This document shows positions 1-8,046 of a stretch of DNA of 64,000 nt, piece after piece. The stretch covers positions 868,001 to 932,000 of the forward strand of contig OZ242033.1 in assembly GCA_965205155.1 (NCBI GenBank), in the 5' to 3' direction. Every line of letters starts with the position of its first letter. Position 1 is the stretch's first letter. A program made the translations under genes and the position numbers. Source of the stretch: Aldehydirespirator sp965205155. GTDB taxonomy: Bacteria > Actinomycetota > Acidimicrobiia > Acidimicrobiales > Aldehydirespiratoraceae. The notes under the pieces were generated by a model that had not been told where the DNA came from, made no database searches, and saw only the letters and a program-made list of their open reading frames with translations.

Positions 1-719
1 TGTTGCAGTTCTGTTACGTTCACGCCGGTCGGGATCTGCGTTTGCCGAGGTCAGAGGGGGTGAGCCGCTAGCCGAGGGGTTGGGCTCGGTTCAACCGTGG
101 AATGGACTGTTGCGGGCACTGTAACAGTCGGCCGTTTCCCTAGGTCAGAGCAGGTTTCCGGTTGGCCATAAAGGAGCTCTCGGGCTGCCTTCTGCGGCTC
201 TTCTTGCCGCGGGTACGGGCGACCGAGGGTTACAAGACCACAGGTCGGAGGGGGGTCGTGTTCTGCGGGTTCTTCGGCTGGCTCGTTGTGCGGCTGCGGG
301 TCACCGATTGACCGGGGGTGCCGTGGTCGGTTGGTGGACGGGGTGTGACGAAGTCGATCTGAGCCTCCCCGGGCTGCTTCTGGGGCATGGACGGTCGACG
401 AGATCGGGGCGCTCGACGTCTTCATGCTTTCAGCAACGAGGAGACGAGTCCCCGCGAGCCTCAACAGTCAGTAGCTGCAGCGGTCGCGTCCTGCGCTCCA
501 CTACGGACAATCTGGCGAGAATCCGGCTACGAGCTGTGAGGAGCTGGCTGCGGCGCGCCGCAGATGGGAGGCGCTTGGGGAGGCAGCGGAAGTATGCCGC
601 GAGCCCAACACCCCCTCAGGGACAAGCCGCCCGTCACAGACGCCCCCGGCACGCACCAGAACCCGCCCTCGGAGCCTTATCTGGTGGTTATCTCCTCTAG
701 TTATGAGTAGGGTGGTGGG
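1..719. other. Gene-poor stretch, no supported gene
   Basis: No open frame here has a recognisable domain or convincing coding character on either strand; the frames that exist are arginine- and proline-rich, as expected for antisense readings of GC-rich DNA. The 3' end (about 685-720) is the likely promoter and leader of the downstream HTH gene. I see no RNA gene or repeat in it. Confidence 0.5.
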
Positions 720-722
720 GTG

Positions 723-1388
723 ATGGTCCAGGAGATGATGTCGCTGGCCGAGGCCGGCCGGGTGCTCGGGGTGGGAGCCGAGCAGGTGCGCCGCTACCTG
801 CATCGGGGCCTGCTGCCGGCTGTGCGGGTCGCCAACGCGTGGCTGCTGCCCGCCGGCGAGGTCCACGCGCTCGCAGCAGCCCCGCCCCGCGGGGGCCGCC
901 CGCTGTCGGCGTCCGCGGCCTGGCGCGACATCCTCGCTGGGCGCATCGACTTCGACGACCCTCACCGCTACGTCAACCGGGGAGCTCTCGGCCGCTACAG
1001 CGCCGGGTCACCAATGGTGTCAGCCCTGCTCGCAAGCCCAGATGTAGCTGTCAGCGGCATGCACGCCGCGGCCGCGTATGCGGACATGCTCGACCCGTTG
1101 GCCGATGAGGCGCACGTCTACATCGAACAGGACTGGCACCAGCGGCTCGAACATCCGCACCCGATGTACGGCCTTGCCGCGGATCCGCTGGGCCGAGTGC
1201 TGGTCCGGTCGGTGTCTGCGGACAGTTGGCGCTTGCTGCAGGCGCGTTCTGTTGCTGGCGCGGTCCGCCGCGCAGAGGGCGGCGCCGGTCAGGTCGCGCC
1301 AGGCGCGGTGGTTGCGCTGGACCTGTGCGTCTCGCCTCATCCACGAGAGCAGCGGGTCGCCGACGCCATCATCGAGAGCCTGCGGTGA
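723..1388 (+). CDS. HTH DNA-binding protein, AbiEi-like antitoxin candidate
   Basis: About 221 residues. Residues 5-50 form an excisionase/MerR-like helix-turn-helix (SLAEAGRVLGV followed by a YLHRGLLPA wing). The C-terminal half carries patterns I associate with antitoxin partners of nucleotidyltransferases: SGMHAAAAYADML, DEAHVYI, and a terminal block around VVALDLC. It would bind DNA and probably represses its own operon. The stop codon overlaps a GTG at 1385 (GTGA), so the next gene is translationally coupled. GTG 720 and ATG 723 are both possible starts. The domain reading is moderately firm; the antitoxin role is inferred from pairing with a nucleotidyltransferase. Confidence 0.6.
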   Translation: MVQEMMSLAEAGRVLGVGAEQVRRYLHRGLLPAVRVANAWLLPAGEVHALAAAPPRGGRPLSASAAWRDILAGRIDFDDPHRYVNRGALGRYSAGSPMVSALLASPDVAVSGMHAAAAYADMLDPLADEAHVYIEQDWHQRLEHPHPMYGLAADPLGRVLVRSVSADSWRLLQARSVAGAVRRAEGGAGQVAPGAVVALDLCVSPHPREQRVADAIIESLR

Positions 1389-1890
1389 CCGCGGCGGCTG
1401 TGGTGCTGCCGCCCCTGGAGGGGCAGCAGGCTCAGGCCTGGGACACCCTGATGGCTGTCGCCGGGGATCTCGGCGAAGGCTGGACACTGATAGGTGGCCA
1501 GATGGTGTTGTTGCATCAGGCAGAACGTGGCCTTGGTGGTGCTGGGGCAGTCGGCGGGCCGGTCTTCGCTGGAGCTATGACCTCGACGTTGTGGTGAACC
1601 TCCGCACGAGCCGTTCACGTATGAGCCACATCGACTCCGTGTTGAGGGGTCACGGGTTCGAGCAGCAGGTCGTGCCGATCGGGCATCGCTACGTGGACGC
1701 GGCCGGTGCCGTGTTCGACGTGCTCGCGCCGGATCATCTCGGCCGGCACTTGCCGCGGCTCGGGCGCGGCAACACGCTTCAGGCGCCGGGCGCGACGCAG
1801 GCATTGAAACGCACCGCTCGGTGATGGTGGAGCACAACCAGCAACAGGCCTCCATACCGCGCCCCAGCCTCGTCAACTCCGGATTGAGCC
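1385..1890 (+). pseudogene. Frameshifted nucleotidyltransferase (AbiEii-like toxin candidate)
   Basis: The gene starts at GTG 1385 inside the stop of the HTH gene. In the first frame the product reads TLIGGQMVLLHQAERG, the start of a minimal nucleotidyltransferase fold. Between about 1530 and 1570 the homologous reading moves to another frame, where YDLDVVVNLR (the catalytic Asp pair) and FDVLAPDHLG follow to a TGA at 1822. A third frame from about 1815 appears to continue with a segment ending in IPRPSLV. So at least one and probably two frameshifts separate conserved blocks. The gene is either inactivated, which is common for toxins that have lost selection, or affected by sequencing error. 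The family assignment is by remembered motifs; the exact 3' end is not defined. Confidence 0.55.
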
Positions 1891-2126
1891 AGGCAAGTCG
1901 GTCTATGTCGGCAACGGATCGTCTGACGAGCTTGCTGGTGCGCGTCAGGCAGGGTTTGGCTACATCGTGCACTCCAACGTCTTCGATCGCAGCAACGGAC
2001 TCGTGGAGCCAGAAGAGCAACTGGGACGAGCACGACAAGCCGACACGACCGTCGACACCGTGAACGAATTGGACGACATTCTCGCCCTTTGCTGACGCCA
2101 AACAGCCTGCGTGGACCTGTCTTCCC
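1891..2126. other. Non-coding stretch between a pseudogene and the MFS gene
   Basis: Between the last recognisable block of the nucleotidyltransferase remnant and the stop of the MFS gene I find no supported coding sequence. It probably holds decayed 3' parts of the toxin gene. No hairpin or repeat stands out. Confidence 0.4.
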
Positions 2127-3383
2127 CTATGCCGGGTTGCGGGCAGCGGTGGAGCGCGCTTGGTGCAGACCGATCAGACCGAGGGCTGCGACGCCGGAGA
2201 GACCTGTCGCAAGTGCTGGACCGGGCATCCCGTATCGCTCGAAGAGGATCGCGCCAAGCACTGCACCACCAGCTCGCCCCACGATGCCTGAGCTCTCCGC
2301 GAATCCGAGTGCGTAGCTTCGCTGTGACGAGGCCAACTCTGCGATGACGGGCTTGGTCGATATCAGGGCGAACTCGAAGCCGAGCAACAACAGGAACAGA
2401 GCTGCGATTCCAGGCAGCAACGTGTCCTCGAAGACTGCCAATGCAGCACTGCTCAGGCACATGATTGCCAGGCCGTAGCGTGCGCTGCGGAGCTGCCCCA
2501 GCCTGTCGCTGAAGGCGATCGTTGCAACGGCAGCCGCGAGTTCGCCGATCCCGAGGGCGATTGCCAGGGCCCCGATCACGCCTAGCGGCAGGCCGAATCG
2601 TTCAGTCAGCCAGGCTGCGTAGGCGATCAGGACGACTTGACTAGCAAGCAGCAACAGCCCGGCGGTCGCGATGAGAGGGCTGCCGGTCCTGAGCTGGAGC
2701 TTGTCGTTGTTGGCCGTCTCGGCAACCTCATGGGGCTGCTGGGCGGGAGATCCGATCCCGGATCCGTGATCGCGCGCCAGTTGCCTCGGACCAGCGACGA
2801 GGCTGCCGATTGCGGCCACTCCAACGAGGGCGTACGCGAGTTGCCAGCTTGTGATGTCGGCTGCTGCGGTGGCGAGCGGGACGCCGATCAAGAATGCCGC
2901 TGACCACGCGAGCTCAACTCGCCCGACCAGCGCAGACCGAACACTGAGCGGCACCGTGTCGGCGATCCACGCAATAGTCGTTGCGCTATAGAGGATGTTG
3001 CCCAGCGCGACGGCGGAGAATCCCACCGCGAGGCTCCAAGCCGACGGGGCTACAGATATCAGCAGACAGCCCACGATGAGACTGACCAGAGATGCCCTCA
3101 GTGCACGACGTCTTGGCACACGATCGAGCCGCCGGCACACGAAGGGGCCGAGGACACCTGTGGCGGCTTGGCTGGCTCCGATGATCGCCCCCATCACCGT
3201 GAGAGAGACACCGAAGGTGGCGCCCATCGCAACCAGCAGGGGCACGCGCATCCGACCAGCGGTGGCACCCGGCAAACGCCCAAGCGCAAGGACCGAGACC
3301 CGCCGACGTACGGGATCAGCCGCAGGCCGCGTCGACTGAGGCTCGTCGGAGCCACGCGGGTCCACCTCGAAGCTGTCAGCCAT
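2127..3383 (-). CDS. Major facilitator superfamily transporter
   Basis: 418 residues with about twelve hydrophobic segments after a polar N-terminal tail of roughly 40 residues. The arrangement (six segments, a hydrophilic loop around residues 195-230, six more) is that of drug/metabolite exporters of the MFS. The loop between segments 2 and 3 has the basic pattern CRRLDRVPRRRALR, related to the conserved MFS motif A. It would act in the cytoplasmic membrane as a proton-coupled carrier; the substrate cannot be deduced. It stands alone, transcribed away from the tRNA-Arg gene. Confidence 0.8.
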   Translation of the reverse strand: MADSFEVDPRGSDEPQSTRPAADPVRRRVSVLALGRLPGATAGRMRVPLLVAMGATFGVSLTVMGAIIGASQAATGVLGPFVCRRLDRVPRRRALRASLVSLIVGCLLISVAPSAWSLAVGFSAVALGNILYSATTIAWIADTVPLSVRSALVGRVELAWSAAFLIGVPLATAAADITSWQLAYALVGVAAIGSLVAGPRQLARDHGSGIGSPAQQPHEVAETANNDKLQLRTGSPLIATAGLLLLASQVVLIAYAAWLTERFGLPLGVIGALAIALGIGELAAAVATIAFSDRLGQLRSARYGLAIMCLSSAALAVFEDTLLPGIAALFLLLLGFEFALISTKPVIAELASSQRSYALGFAESSGIVGRAGGAVLGAILFERYGMPGPALATGLSGVAALGLIGLHQARSTAARNPA

Positions 3384-3496
3384 CGTGTCAGTATGGCCAT
3401 GCTGGGCGCGAAGGGGCCGCTAGCCGGCCCGGGTGCTTCGACGGGCCTCTACGATGGCTTCTTGGTCGAATGCGCGCAACAATGCGCACATTTCCC

Positions 3497-3568
3497 GCCC
3501 TCGTAGCTCAGTGGATAGAGCATCGGTCTCCTAAACCGTGTGCGCAGGTTCGATTCCTGCCGGGGGCA
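3497..3568 (+). tRNA. tRNA-Arg (anticodon CCT)
   Basis: A full cloverleaf can be drawn. The acceptor stem is GCCCTCG with CGGGGGC, the D arm GCTC/GAGC, the anticodon stem closes around loop CTCCTAA giving anticodon CCT (decodes AGG), and the T arm is GCAGG/CCTGC with loop TTCGATT. The discriminator is A and CCA is not encoded (ACCC follows). The outermost anticodon-stem pair is a T-T mismatch. tRNA genes for rare Arg codons are frequent integration sites, and a decayed ATPase gene lies just downstream, but I see no duplicated 3' end that would mark an att site. Confidence 0.93.
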
Positions 3569-3651
3569 CCCGACTCTTGTCCGGCGAATGGACTCTGCCC
3601 AGCCGTGCGAACCTCACCGTCGCGGGCGCGGATGGAGCCCAGAGCGTCGCG

Positions 3652-3945
3652 TCAGGGTCTGAGGGCTGTGAGGGGCACGACCGCTATGCCGTCGTCGGTC
3701 TGGTAGCCGGGCCCGAAGGCGGTGATCACGATGAGGCGGGCTGGCTCGCCGCGGCGGGCGGTGTCGACCCGGGCGCGCACGGCGCGCAGCGACTGCATGG
3801 CCTCGGTGATGGCCGATGCCCCGCCCATCTTGATCTCGACGGCAGCCCACTGTCCGTCCAAGCCCTCGAGGATGGCGTCGGCCTCGAGGTTGGTGTCGTC
3901 TCCGTAGTAGTAGGCCCGCCCGCGGTGAGGGCCTATGTTGCGTTC
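3652..3945 (-). pseudogene. C-terminal remnant of an AAA/DUF4143 ATPase
   Basis: Read on the minus strand, about 95 residues match the end of DUF4143 ATPases: AYYYGDDTNLEADAIL, AAVEIKMGG (the nuclease-like D...E-x-K signature), and a terminal VITAFGPGYQ followed by VVPLTALRP. The N-terminal AAA domain is absent; upstream of the match the frame runs into the promoter of the Old Yellow Enzyme gene. This is therefore a truncated fossil, not a small gene. An intact relative of the same family lies at about 10.4-11.6 kb, but this remnant's C-terminal wording differs, so it is not simply a copy of that gene. Confidence 0.65.
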
Positions 3946-4021
3946 GTGATGAGCCGCGTTTGCCGAGCAGCGCCCGTCGAACTGGCCGAGCGAGTCCATG
4001 CCGAAGCACTCACCTGATCCC

Positions 4022-5221
4022 ATGAACTCCGTCGACCCCTTCGGTGAAGCCCGGCTGGGGCCGGTCACGCTGCGCAACCGGATCATCAAGGCGGCCACCT
4101 TCGAGGGGGTGATGCCCGAGGCGCTGGTCACGCCCGAGCTGATCGAGTACCACCGGGCGGTGGCCGCGGGCGGGGCCGGCATGTCGACCGTCGCCTACCT
4201 GGCCGTCGCTCCCGAGGGGCGCACCCACGCCGAGTGCATCTGGCTGCGCCCCGAGGCCGTGCCCGGACTGCGGCAACTCACCGACGCCATCCACGCCGAG
4301 GGCGCGGCCGCGGGCGCCCAGATCGGCCACGCAGGACCCGTCGCCAACTCCCGGTCCAACAAGGCCGCGTCGATCGCGCCCAGCCGGCGGTTCAACCCTC
4401 TGGCCATGCGGGTCATCCGCTCCGCCACCGACGCCGACATCGCCCGAATCACCAATGACTACGCCCGGGCCGCCCGCCTCGCCGCCGACGGCGGCTTCGA
4501 CGCCATCGAGATCCACCTCGGCCACAACTACCTGCTCAGCGCCTTCCTCAGCCCCAACCTCAACAAGCGCACCGACGCCTGGGGCGGATCCCTCGCCAAC
4601 CGGGCCCGGTTCGGTCGCCAGGCCGTCCAGGCGGTGCGGGCCGCGGTCGGCGACAAGCTGGCCGTCACCGCCAAGGTCAACATGAACGACGGCGTCCCCG
4701 GCGGTCTCAAGGACGACGAGAGCCTCGAGTTCGCCCGGATGCTCCAGGCCGACGGCGCCCTCGACGCCCTGGAGCTCACCGGCGGCAGCTCCTTCGCCAA
4801 CCCCATGTACCTGTTCCGGGGCGACGCCCCCCGCGACGAGTTCGCGGCCACCCTCCCGCCCCACGTCCGGCTCGGCTTCAAGCTGGCCGGGGCCAAGCTG
4901 ATGCCGGACTACCCCTTCGAGGAGGCCTACTTCCTGCCCAAGGCCCGGAAGTTCCTCGAAGTCCTCGACATGCCGTTGATCCTGCTCGGGGGCATCAACC
5001 GCCTCGACACCGTGCAGTCCGCCCTCGACGAGGGGTTCGCCTTCGTGGCCATGGCCCGGGCCCTGCTGCGCCAACCCGACCTCGTGAACCAGTGGCAAGC
5101 CGGCAACTCCGCCGAAGGCAACTGCATCCACTGCAACCGCTGCATGCCCACCATCTACAGCGGCACCCGCTGCATCGTCGACCACCCCGACCCCCTGACC
5201 GTCGGCCGCCCCATCATCTGA
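4022..5221 (+). CDS. Old Yellow Enzyme family FMN oxidoreductase
   Basis: About 399 residues from ATG 4022 (an ATG 24 bases upstream is also open). A TIM-barrel flavoprotein that would reduce activated C=C bonds with NAD(P)H. Visible family marks are LRNRIIKAATFEG near the N-terminus, the GHNYLLSAFLSP and WGGSLANRARF block around residues 170-195, and LLGGINR near residue 315 for FMN phosphate binding. Near the C-terminus a Cys cluster (CIHCNRCMPTIYSGTRC) resembles the Fe-S motif of 2-enoate/2,4-dienoyl-CoA reductases, yet the second NAD/FAD domain of those enzymes is missing. The last 45 bases are tandemly duplicated after the stop. Confidence 0.85.
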   Translation: MNSVDPFGEARLGPVTLRNRIIKAATFEGVMPEALVTPELIEYHRAVAAGGAGMSTVAYLAVAPEGRTHAECIWLRPEAVPGLRQLTDAIHAEGAAAGAQIGHAGPVANSRSNKAASIAPSRRFNPLAMRVIRSATDADIARITNDYARAARLAADGGFDAIEIHLGHNYLLSAFLSPNLNKRTDAWGGSLANRARFGRQAVQAVRAAVGDKLAVTAKVNMNDGVPGGLKDDESLEFARMLQADGALDALELTGGSSFANPMYLFRGDAPRDEFAATLPPHVRLGFKLAGAKLMPDYPFEEAYFLPKARKFLEVLDMPLILLGGINRLDTVQSALDEGFAFVAMARALLRQPDLVNQWQAGNSAEGNCIHCNRCMPTIYSGTRCIVDHPDPLTVGRPII

Positions 5222-5292
5222 CCGTCGACCACCCCGACCCCCTGACCGTCGGCCGCCCCATCATCTGACCGTCGGCCGCTCCATCATCTGAC
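5176..5292. repeat. Tandem duplication of the Old Yellow Enzyme gene end
   Basis: A 47-base unit covering the last codons and stop of the upstream gene (5176-5222) is repeated perfectly at 5223-5269, and its last 23 bases recur once more at 5270-5292 with one change. Each copy keeps the CCATCATCTGAC ending. It lies in the 3' flank, so it does not alter the protein; it looks like recent slippage. Confidence 0.95.
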
Positions 5293-5353
5293 CGGCGCCC
5301 GCCTTCGACGCCCGCGGCTAGGGCTGATGGGGGGTGAGCGGTAGCCTCGGCTC

Positions 5354-6565
5354 GTGCGCCTGTACGACACCGCACGCCGTTCTGTGGTGCCCTTCGAGCC
5401 CCCGTCGCCGCCCGGAGAGGTGCGGATCTACGTGTGCGGCATCACCCCGTACGACAGCACCCACCTCGGGCACGCTAACACCTACCTCGCTTACGACCTG
5501 CTGATCCGCCGGCTCGAGGACCTCGGCCACCAGGTGCGGATGGTGCGCAACATCACCGACGTCGACGACTCGATCCTGCCCAAGGCCCGCGAGCTCGGAG
5601 TCGACTTCCTGGAGCTGGCCGCGGCCGAGACCGCTCGGTTCCACAGCGACATGGAGGCCCTCAACACCCGGCCCCCGGCAGCCGAGCCCAAGGCCACCGA
5701 GTGGGTGGCCGAGATGATCGCCCTCATCGAGGTGCTCGTGGCCGGCGGTCACGCCTACACCGCCGAGGGCACCACCTGGTTCGACGTCTCCACCTGGCGT
5801 GGCTTCGGCCGGCTCAGCGGCTACGACACCGCCGCCATGCGGACTCTGGCCGCCGAGCGGGGCGGCACCCCCGACGACCCCCGCCAGCGCAACCCGCTCG
5901 ACTTCGTGCTGTGGCAGCCGTCGGAACCCGACGAGCCGTCGTGGGAATCGCCCTTCGGGCCGGGACGACCCGGCTGGCACCTCGAGTGCAGCGCCATGGC
6001 GATGAGCCTGCTCGGCGCCGGGATCGACCTGCACGGCGGCGGCAGCGACCTGATCTTCCCCCACCACGAGTGCGAGCTGGCCCAGAGCGAGGCCGCCGCC
6101 AACCGGCAGTTCGTGAAGCACTGGATGCACTGCGGGATGGTCGCCTACGGCGGCACCAAGATGTCGAAGTCGCTGGGCAACCTCGTGTTCGTCAGCGACC
6201 TCTGCAAGGAGAGCGACCCGGCCGCGGTCCGCCTCGCCCTGATGGCGCACCACTATCGCGACGACTGGGAATGGCACGACGGCGACATCTCCGAGAGCGA
6301 AGTCCTGCTCGACTCCCTCAATGAGGCGGTGCGACGGCGCGAGGGCGCTTCAGGCGGATCCGACCCGGCCCCGTTCGCCCGCCGGCTGCGAGACGCGCTC
6401 GACGACGACCTTGATGCCCCCCGGACCAGGGCGGTGCTGGCCGAGATGGCCGACGCCGTGCTCACAGGCCGCCTCGACGACTCGGCGCCGGGCGTGCTGG
6501 CCGAGCTGTGCGCGCTTTGCGGGATCGCCCTGGAGCCAGATCCGCCGTCGCCCGACCCGCAGTGA
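5354..6565 (+). CDS. mshC: Cysteine:GlcN-Ins ligase MshC (mycothiol biosynthesis)
   Basis: 403 residues, the length typical of MshC and shorter than CysS. The enzyme joins cysteine to 1-D-myo-inosityl-2-amino-2-deoxyglucopyranoside using ATP, the third dedicated step of mycothiol synthesis. It has the class I aminoacyl-tRNA synthetase core: the Zn Cys and HIGH-like region in VCGITPYDSTHLGHA (the ITPYD wording is characteristic of MshC), Zn ligands in GWHLECSAM and FPHHECELAQSE, and KMSKS in TKMSKSLGN. The tRNA-binding C-terminus of CysS is lacking. Its stop overlaps the cysS start (GTGA at 6562-6565), so the two are coupled. Mycothiol marks the host as an actinobacterium. Confidence 0.9.
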   Translation: MRLYDTARRSVVPFEPPSPPGEVRIYVCGITPYDSTHLGHANTYLAYDLLIRRLEDLGHQVRMVRNITDVDDSILPKARELGVDFLELAAAETARFHSDMEALNTRPPAAEPKATEWVAEMIALIEVLVAGGHAYTAEGTTWFDVSTWRGFGRLSGYDTAAMRTLAAERGGTPDDPRQRNPLDFVLWQPSEPDEPSWESPFGPGRPGWHLECSAMAMSLLGAGIDLHGGGSDLIFPHHECELAQSEAAANRQFVKHWMHCGMVAYGGTKMSKSLGNLVFVSDLCKESDPAAVRLALMAHHYRDDWEWHDGDISESEVLLDSLNEAVRRREGASGGSDPAPFARRLRDALDDDLDAPRTRAVLAEMADAVLTGRLDDSAPGVLAELCALCGIALEPDPPSPDPQ

Positions 6566-7953
6566 TCTCGCTGTACGACACCCTCACGGGTGAGGTTCGC
6601 CCCCTGAAGCTTCGTGAGCCGGGCCGGGTGGCGCTGTACGCCTGCGGTCCGACCGTCTACGACCATCCCCACCTGGGCCACGCCCGCTCGGCCCTCACCT
6701 ACGACGTACTGCGCCGCTACCTGGAGTGGCGGGGCCTCGACGTGCGCCACGTGGCCAACATCACCGACATCGACGACAACATCATCAACCGGGCCCGCGA
6801 CGAGGGCAGCACCGAGAGCGAGGTTGCCGTCGAATGGGAGGCGGTCTACATCGACGCCATGGCCGCGCTCGATGTGCTCGATCCCCACGATCGGCCCCGA
6901 GCCACCGAATGGGTCACCGAGATGGTCGACTTCGTCGCTCAGATCATGGACGCCGGGGCGGCCTACACCACTACCACGGGTGTGTACCTGCGGGTGCGGG
7001 ATGTGCCCGGGTATGGCGACCTCGTGCATCGCGACCTCGACGACCTGCGGGCCTCGGCCGGTGCCAGGGTCGAGGTGGACGAGGCCAAGGAGGATCCCCT
7101 CGACTTCGCGCTGTGGAAGGCGGCCAAACCCGACGAGCCGTCGTGGCCGTCGCCGTGGGGGCCGGGCCGGCCGGGCTGGCACATCGAGTGCGTGGCCATG
7201 AGCCTCGGCATCCTCAGAGACGGCTTCGACATCCACGGCGGCGGCAACGACCTGGTCTTCCCCCACCACACCAACGAGCGGGCCGAGGCACTGGCCGTCG
7301 GCCGGTCGTTCGCCCGCCACTGGGTGCACAACGCCATGCTCAACATCGAGGGCACCAAGATGTCGAAGTCGCTGGGCAACTACCGCACCGTTGTAGAGCT
7401 GCTCGACGAGCACCCGGACAACGGCCGGGCCTTCCGCCTGCTGGTGCTGCAGACCCACTATCGCAAGACCATGGAGGTCAACCCCGACCTGATGGCCTCG
7501 GCCCGGGCCGCATGCCAACGGCTCGACGCCCTGGCCCGCCGGGCGTCGGTCCTCGACTCCCCGTCGGAGTTGGGGAGCGGTGGTGAGCTGGACGGATCCG
7601 CCGTCGACGCCTTCCGGGCAGCCATGGACGACGATCTGGGTACGCCCCAAGCCGTGGCGGTAATCTTCGACACGCTGCGCCGGGCAAACGTTTCACTCGA
7701 CCGCGGTGACGATGACGCCCGAACCCTGACGACCACCGTGATCGATCTGGCCGGCGCGCTGGGCCTAGCCGCTGACGCCGCCGGGCCCGCGGCCGGCACC
7801 GACGACGCTGCCATCGAAGACCTCGTTTCCCGGCGCCAGGCGGCTAGGGCGGCCAAGGACTGGTCCGCTGCCGACTCGCTGCGAGACGAGTTGTCGGCTC
7901 TGGGGGTGGTGGTGGAGGACACTCCGGCCGGCCCGATCTGGCGCCGGACGTGA
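6562..7953 (+). CDS. cysS: Cysteinyl-tRNA synthetase
   Basis: 463 residues from GTG 6562, which overlaps the mshC stop; a longer open frame upstream only reads mshC DNA. It charges tRNA-Cys in the cytoplasm. Visible marks are ACGPTVYDHPHLGHAR (Zn Cys and HIGH), GWHIECVAM and FPHHTNERAEA (Zn ligands), and GTKMSKSLGNY. The C-terminal 130 residues contain the DALR-like helical domain, absent in MshC. Genes for the paralogous pair lie head to tail, as expected if mshC arose from a cysS duplication. Confidence 0.93.
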   Translation: MISLYDTLTGEVRPLKLREPGRVALYACGPTVYDHPHLGHARSALTYDVLRRYLEWRGLDVRHVANITDIDDNIINRARDEGSTESEVAVEWEAVYIDAMAALDVLDPHDRPRATEWVTEMVDFVAQIMDAGAAYTTTTGVYLRVRDVPGYGDLVHRDLDDLRASAGARVEVDEAKEDPLDFALWKAAKPDEPSWPSPWGPGRPGWHIECVAMSLGILRDGFDIHGGGNDLVFPHHTNERAEALAVGRSFARHWVHNAMLNIEGTKMSKSLGNYRTVVELLDEHPDNGRAFRLLVLQTHYRKTMEVNPDLMASARAACQRLDALARRASVLDSPSELGSGGELDGSAVDAFRAAMDDDLGTPQAVAVIFDTLRRANVSLDRGDDDARTLTTTVIDLAGALGLAADAAGPAAGTDDAAIEDLVSRRQAARAAKDWSAADSLRDELSALGVVVEDTPAGPIWRRT

Positions 7954-7967
7954 TTCCTGCCACCGCC

Positions 7968-8023
7968 CGAAATTGATGCGAGTAATGGACCTACACGGGC
8001 GGTTTCGTCATCAATTCCGCTCG
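7968..8023 (+). promoter_or_regulatory. 56-nt conserved element, copy 1
   Basis: A 56-base segment 24 bases before the GTG of the molybdenum hydroxylase gene aligns without gaps to 36586-36641 (41 of 56 identical by hand count), including an identical CGTCATCAATT near the 3' end. The ends are complementary (CGAAATTGATG with CATCAATTCCG, one mismatch). This copy also has ACCGCCCG (7962-7969) able to pair with CGGGCGGT (7996-8003), giving interleaved pairings. It could be a leader RNA, an operator or a short palindromic repeat. Confidence 0.5.
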
Positions 8024-8046
8024 GGGATAGGGACGGAGGCGGTGCC

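Noticed and set aside
51..464. 137-codon minus-strand frame at the left edge
   Set aside because: No domain, strong Pro/Arg bias and no ribosome-binding site. Kept as a gene-poor stretch.
3497..3568. Attachment site of an integrated element
   Set aside because: No repeat of the tRNA 3' end and no integrase gene is visible in the window.
4010..5185. 391-codon minus-strand frame
   Set aside because: Antisense to the Old Yellow Enzyme gene; composed almost wholly of Gly, Val, Glu and Asp in simple patterns.
6562..7953. Second copy of mshC, or mshC as a second cysS
   Set aside because: The first gene has the MshC wording (ITPYD) and lacks the CysS C-terminal domain; the second has both CysS marks and length.
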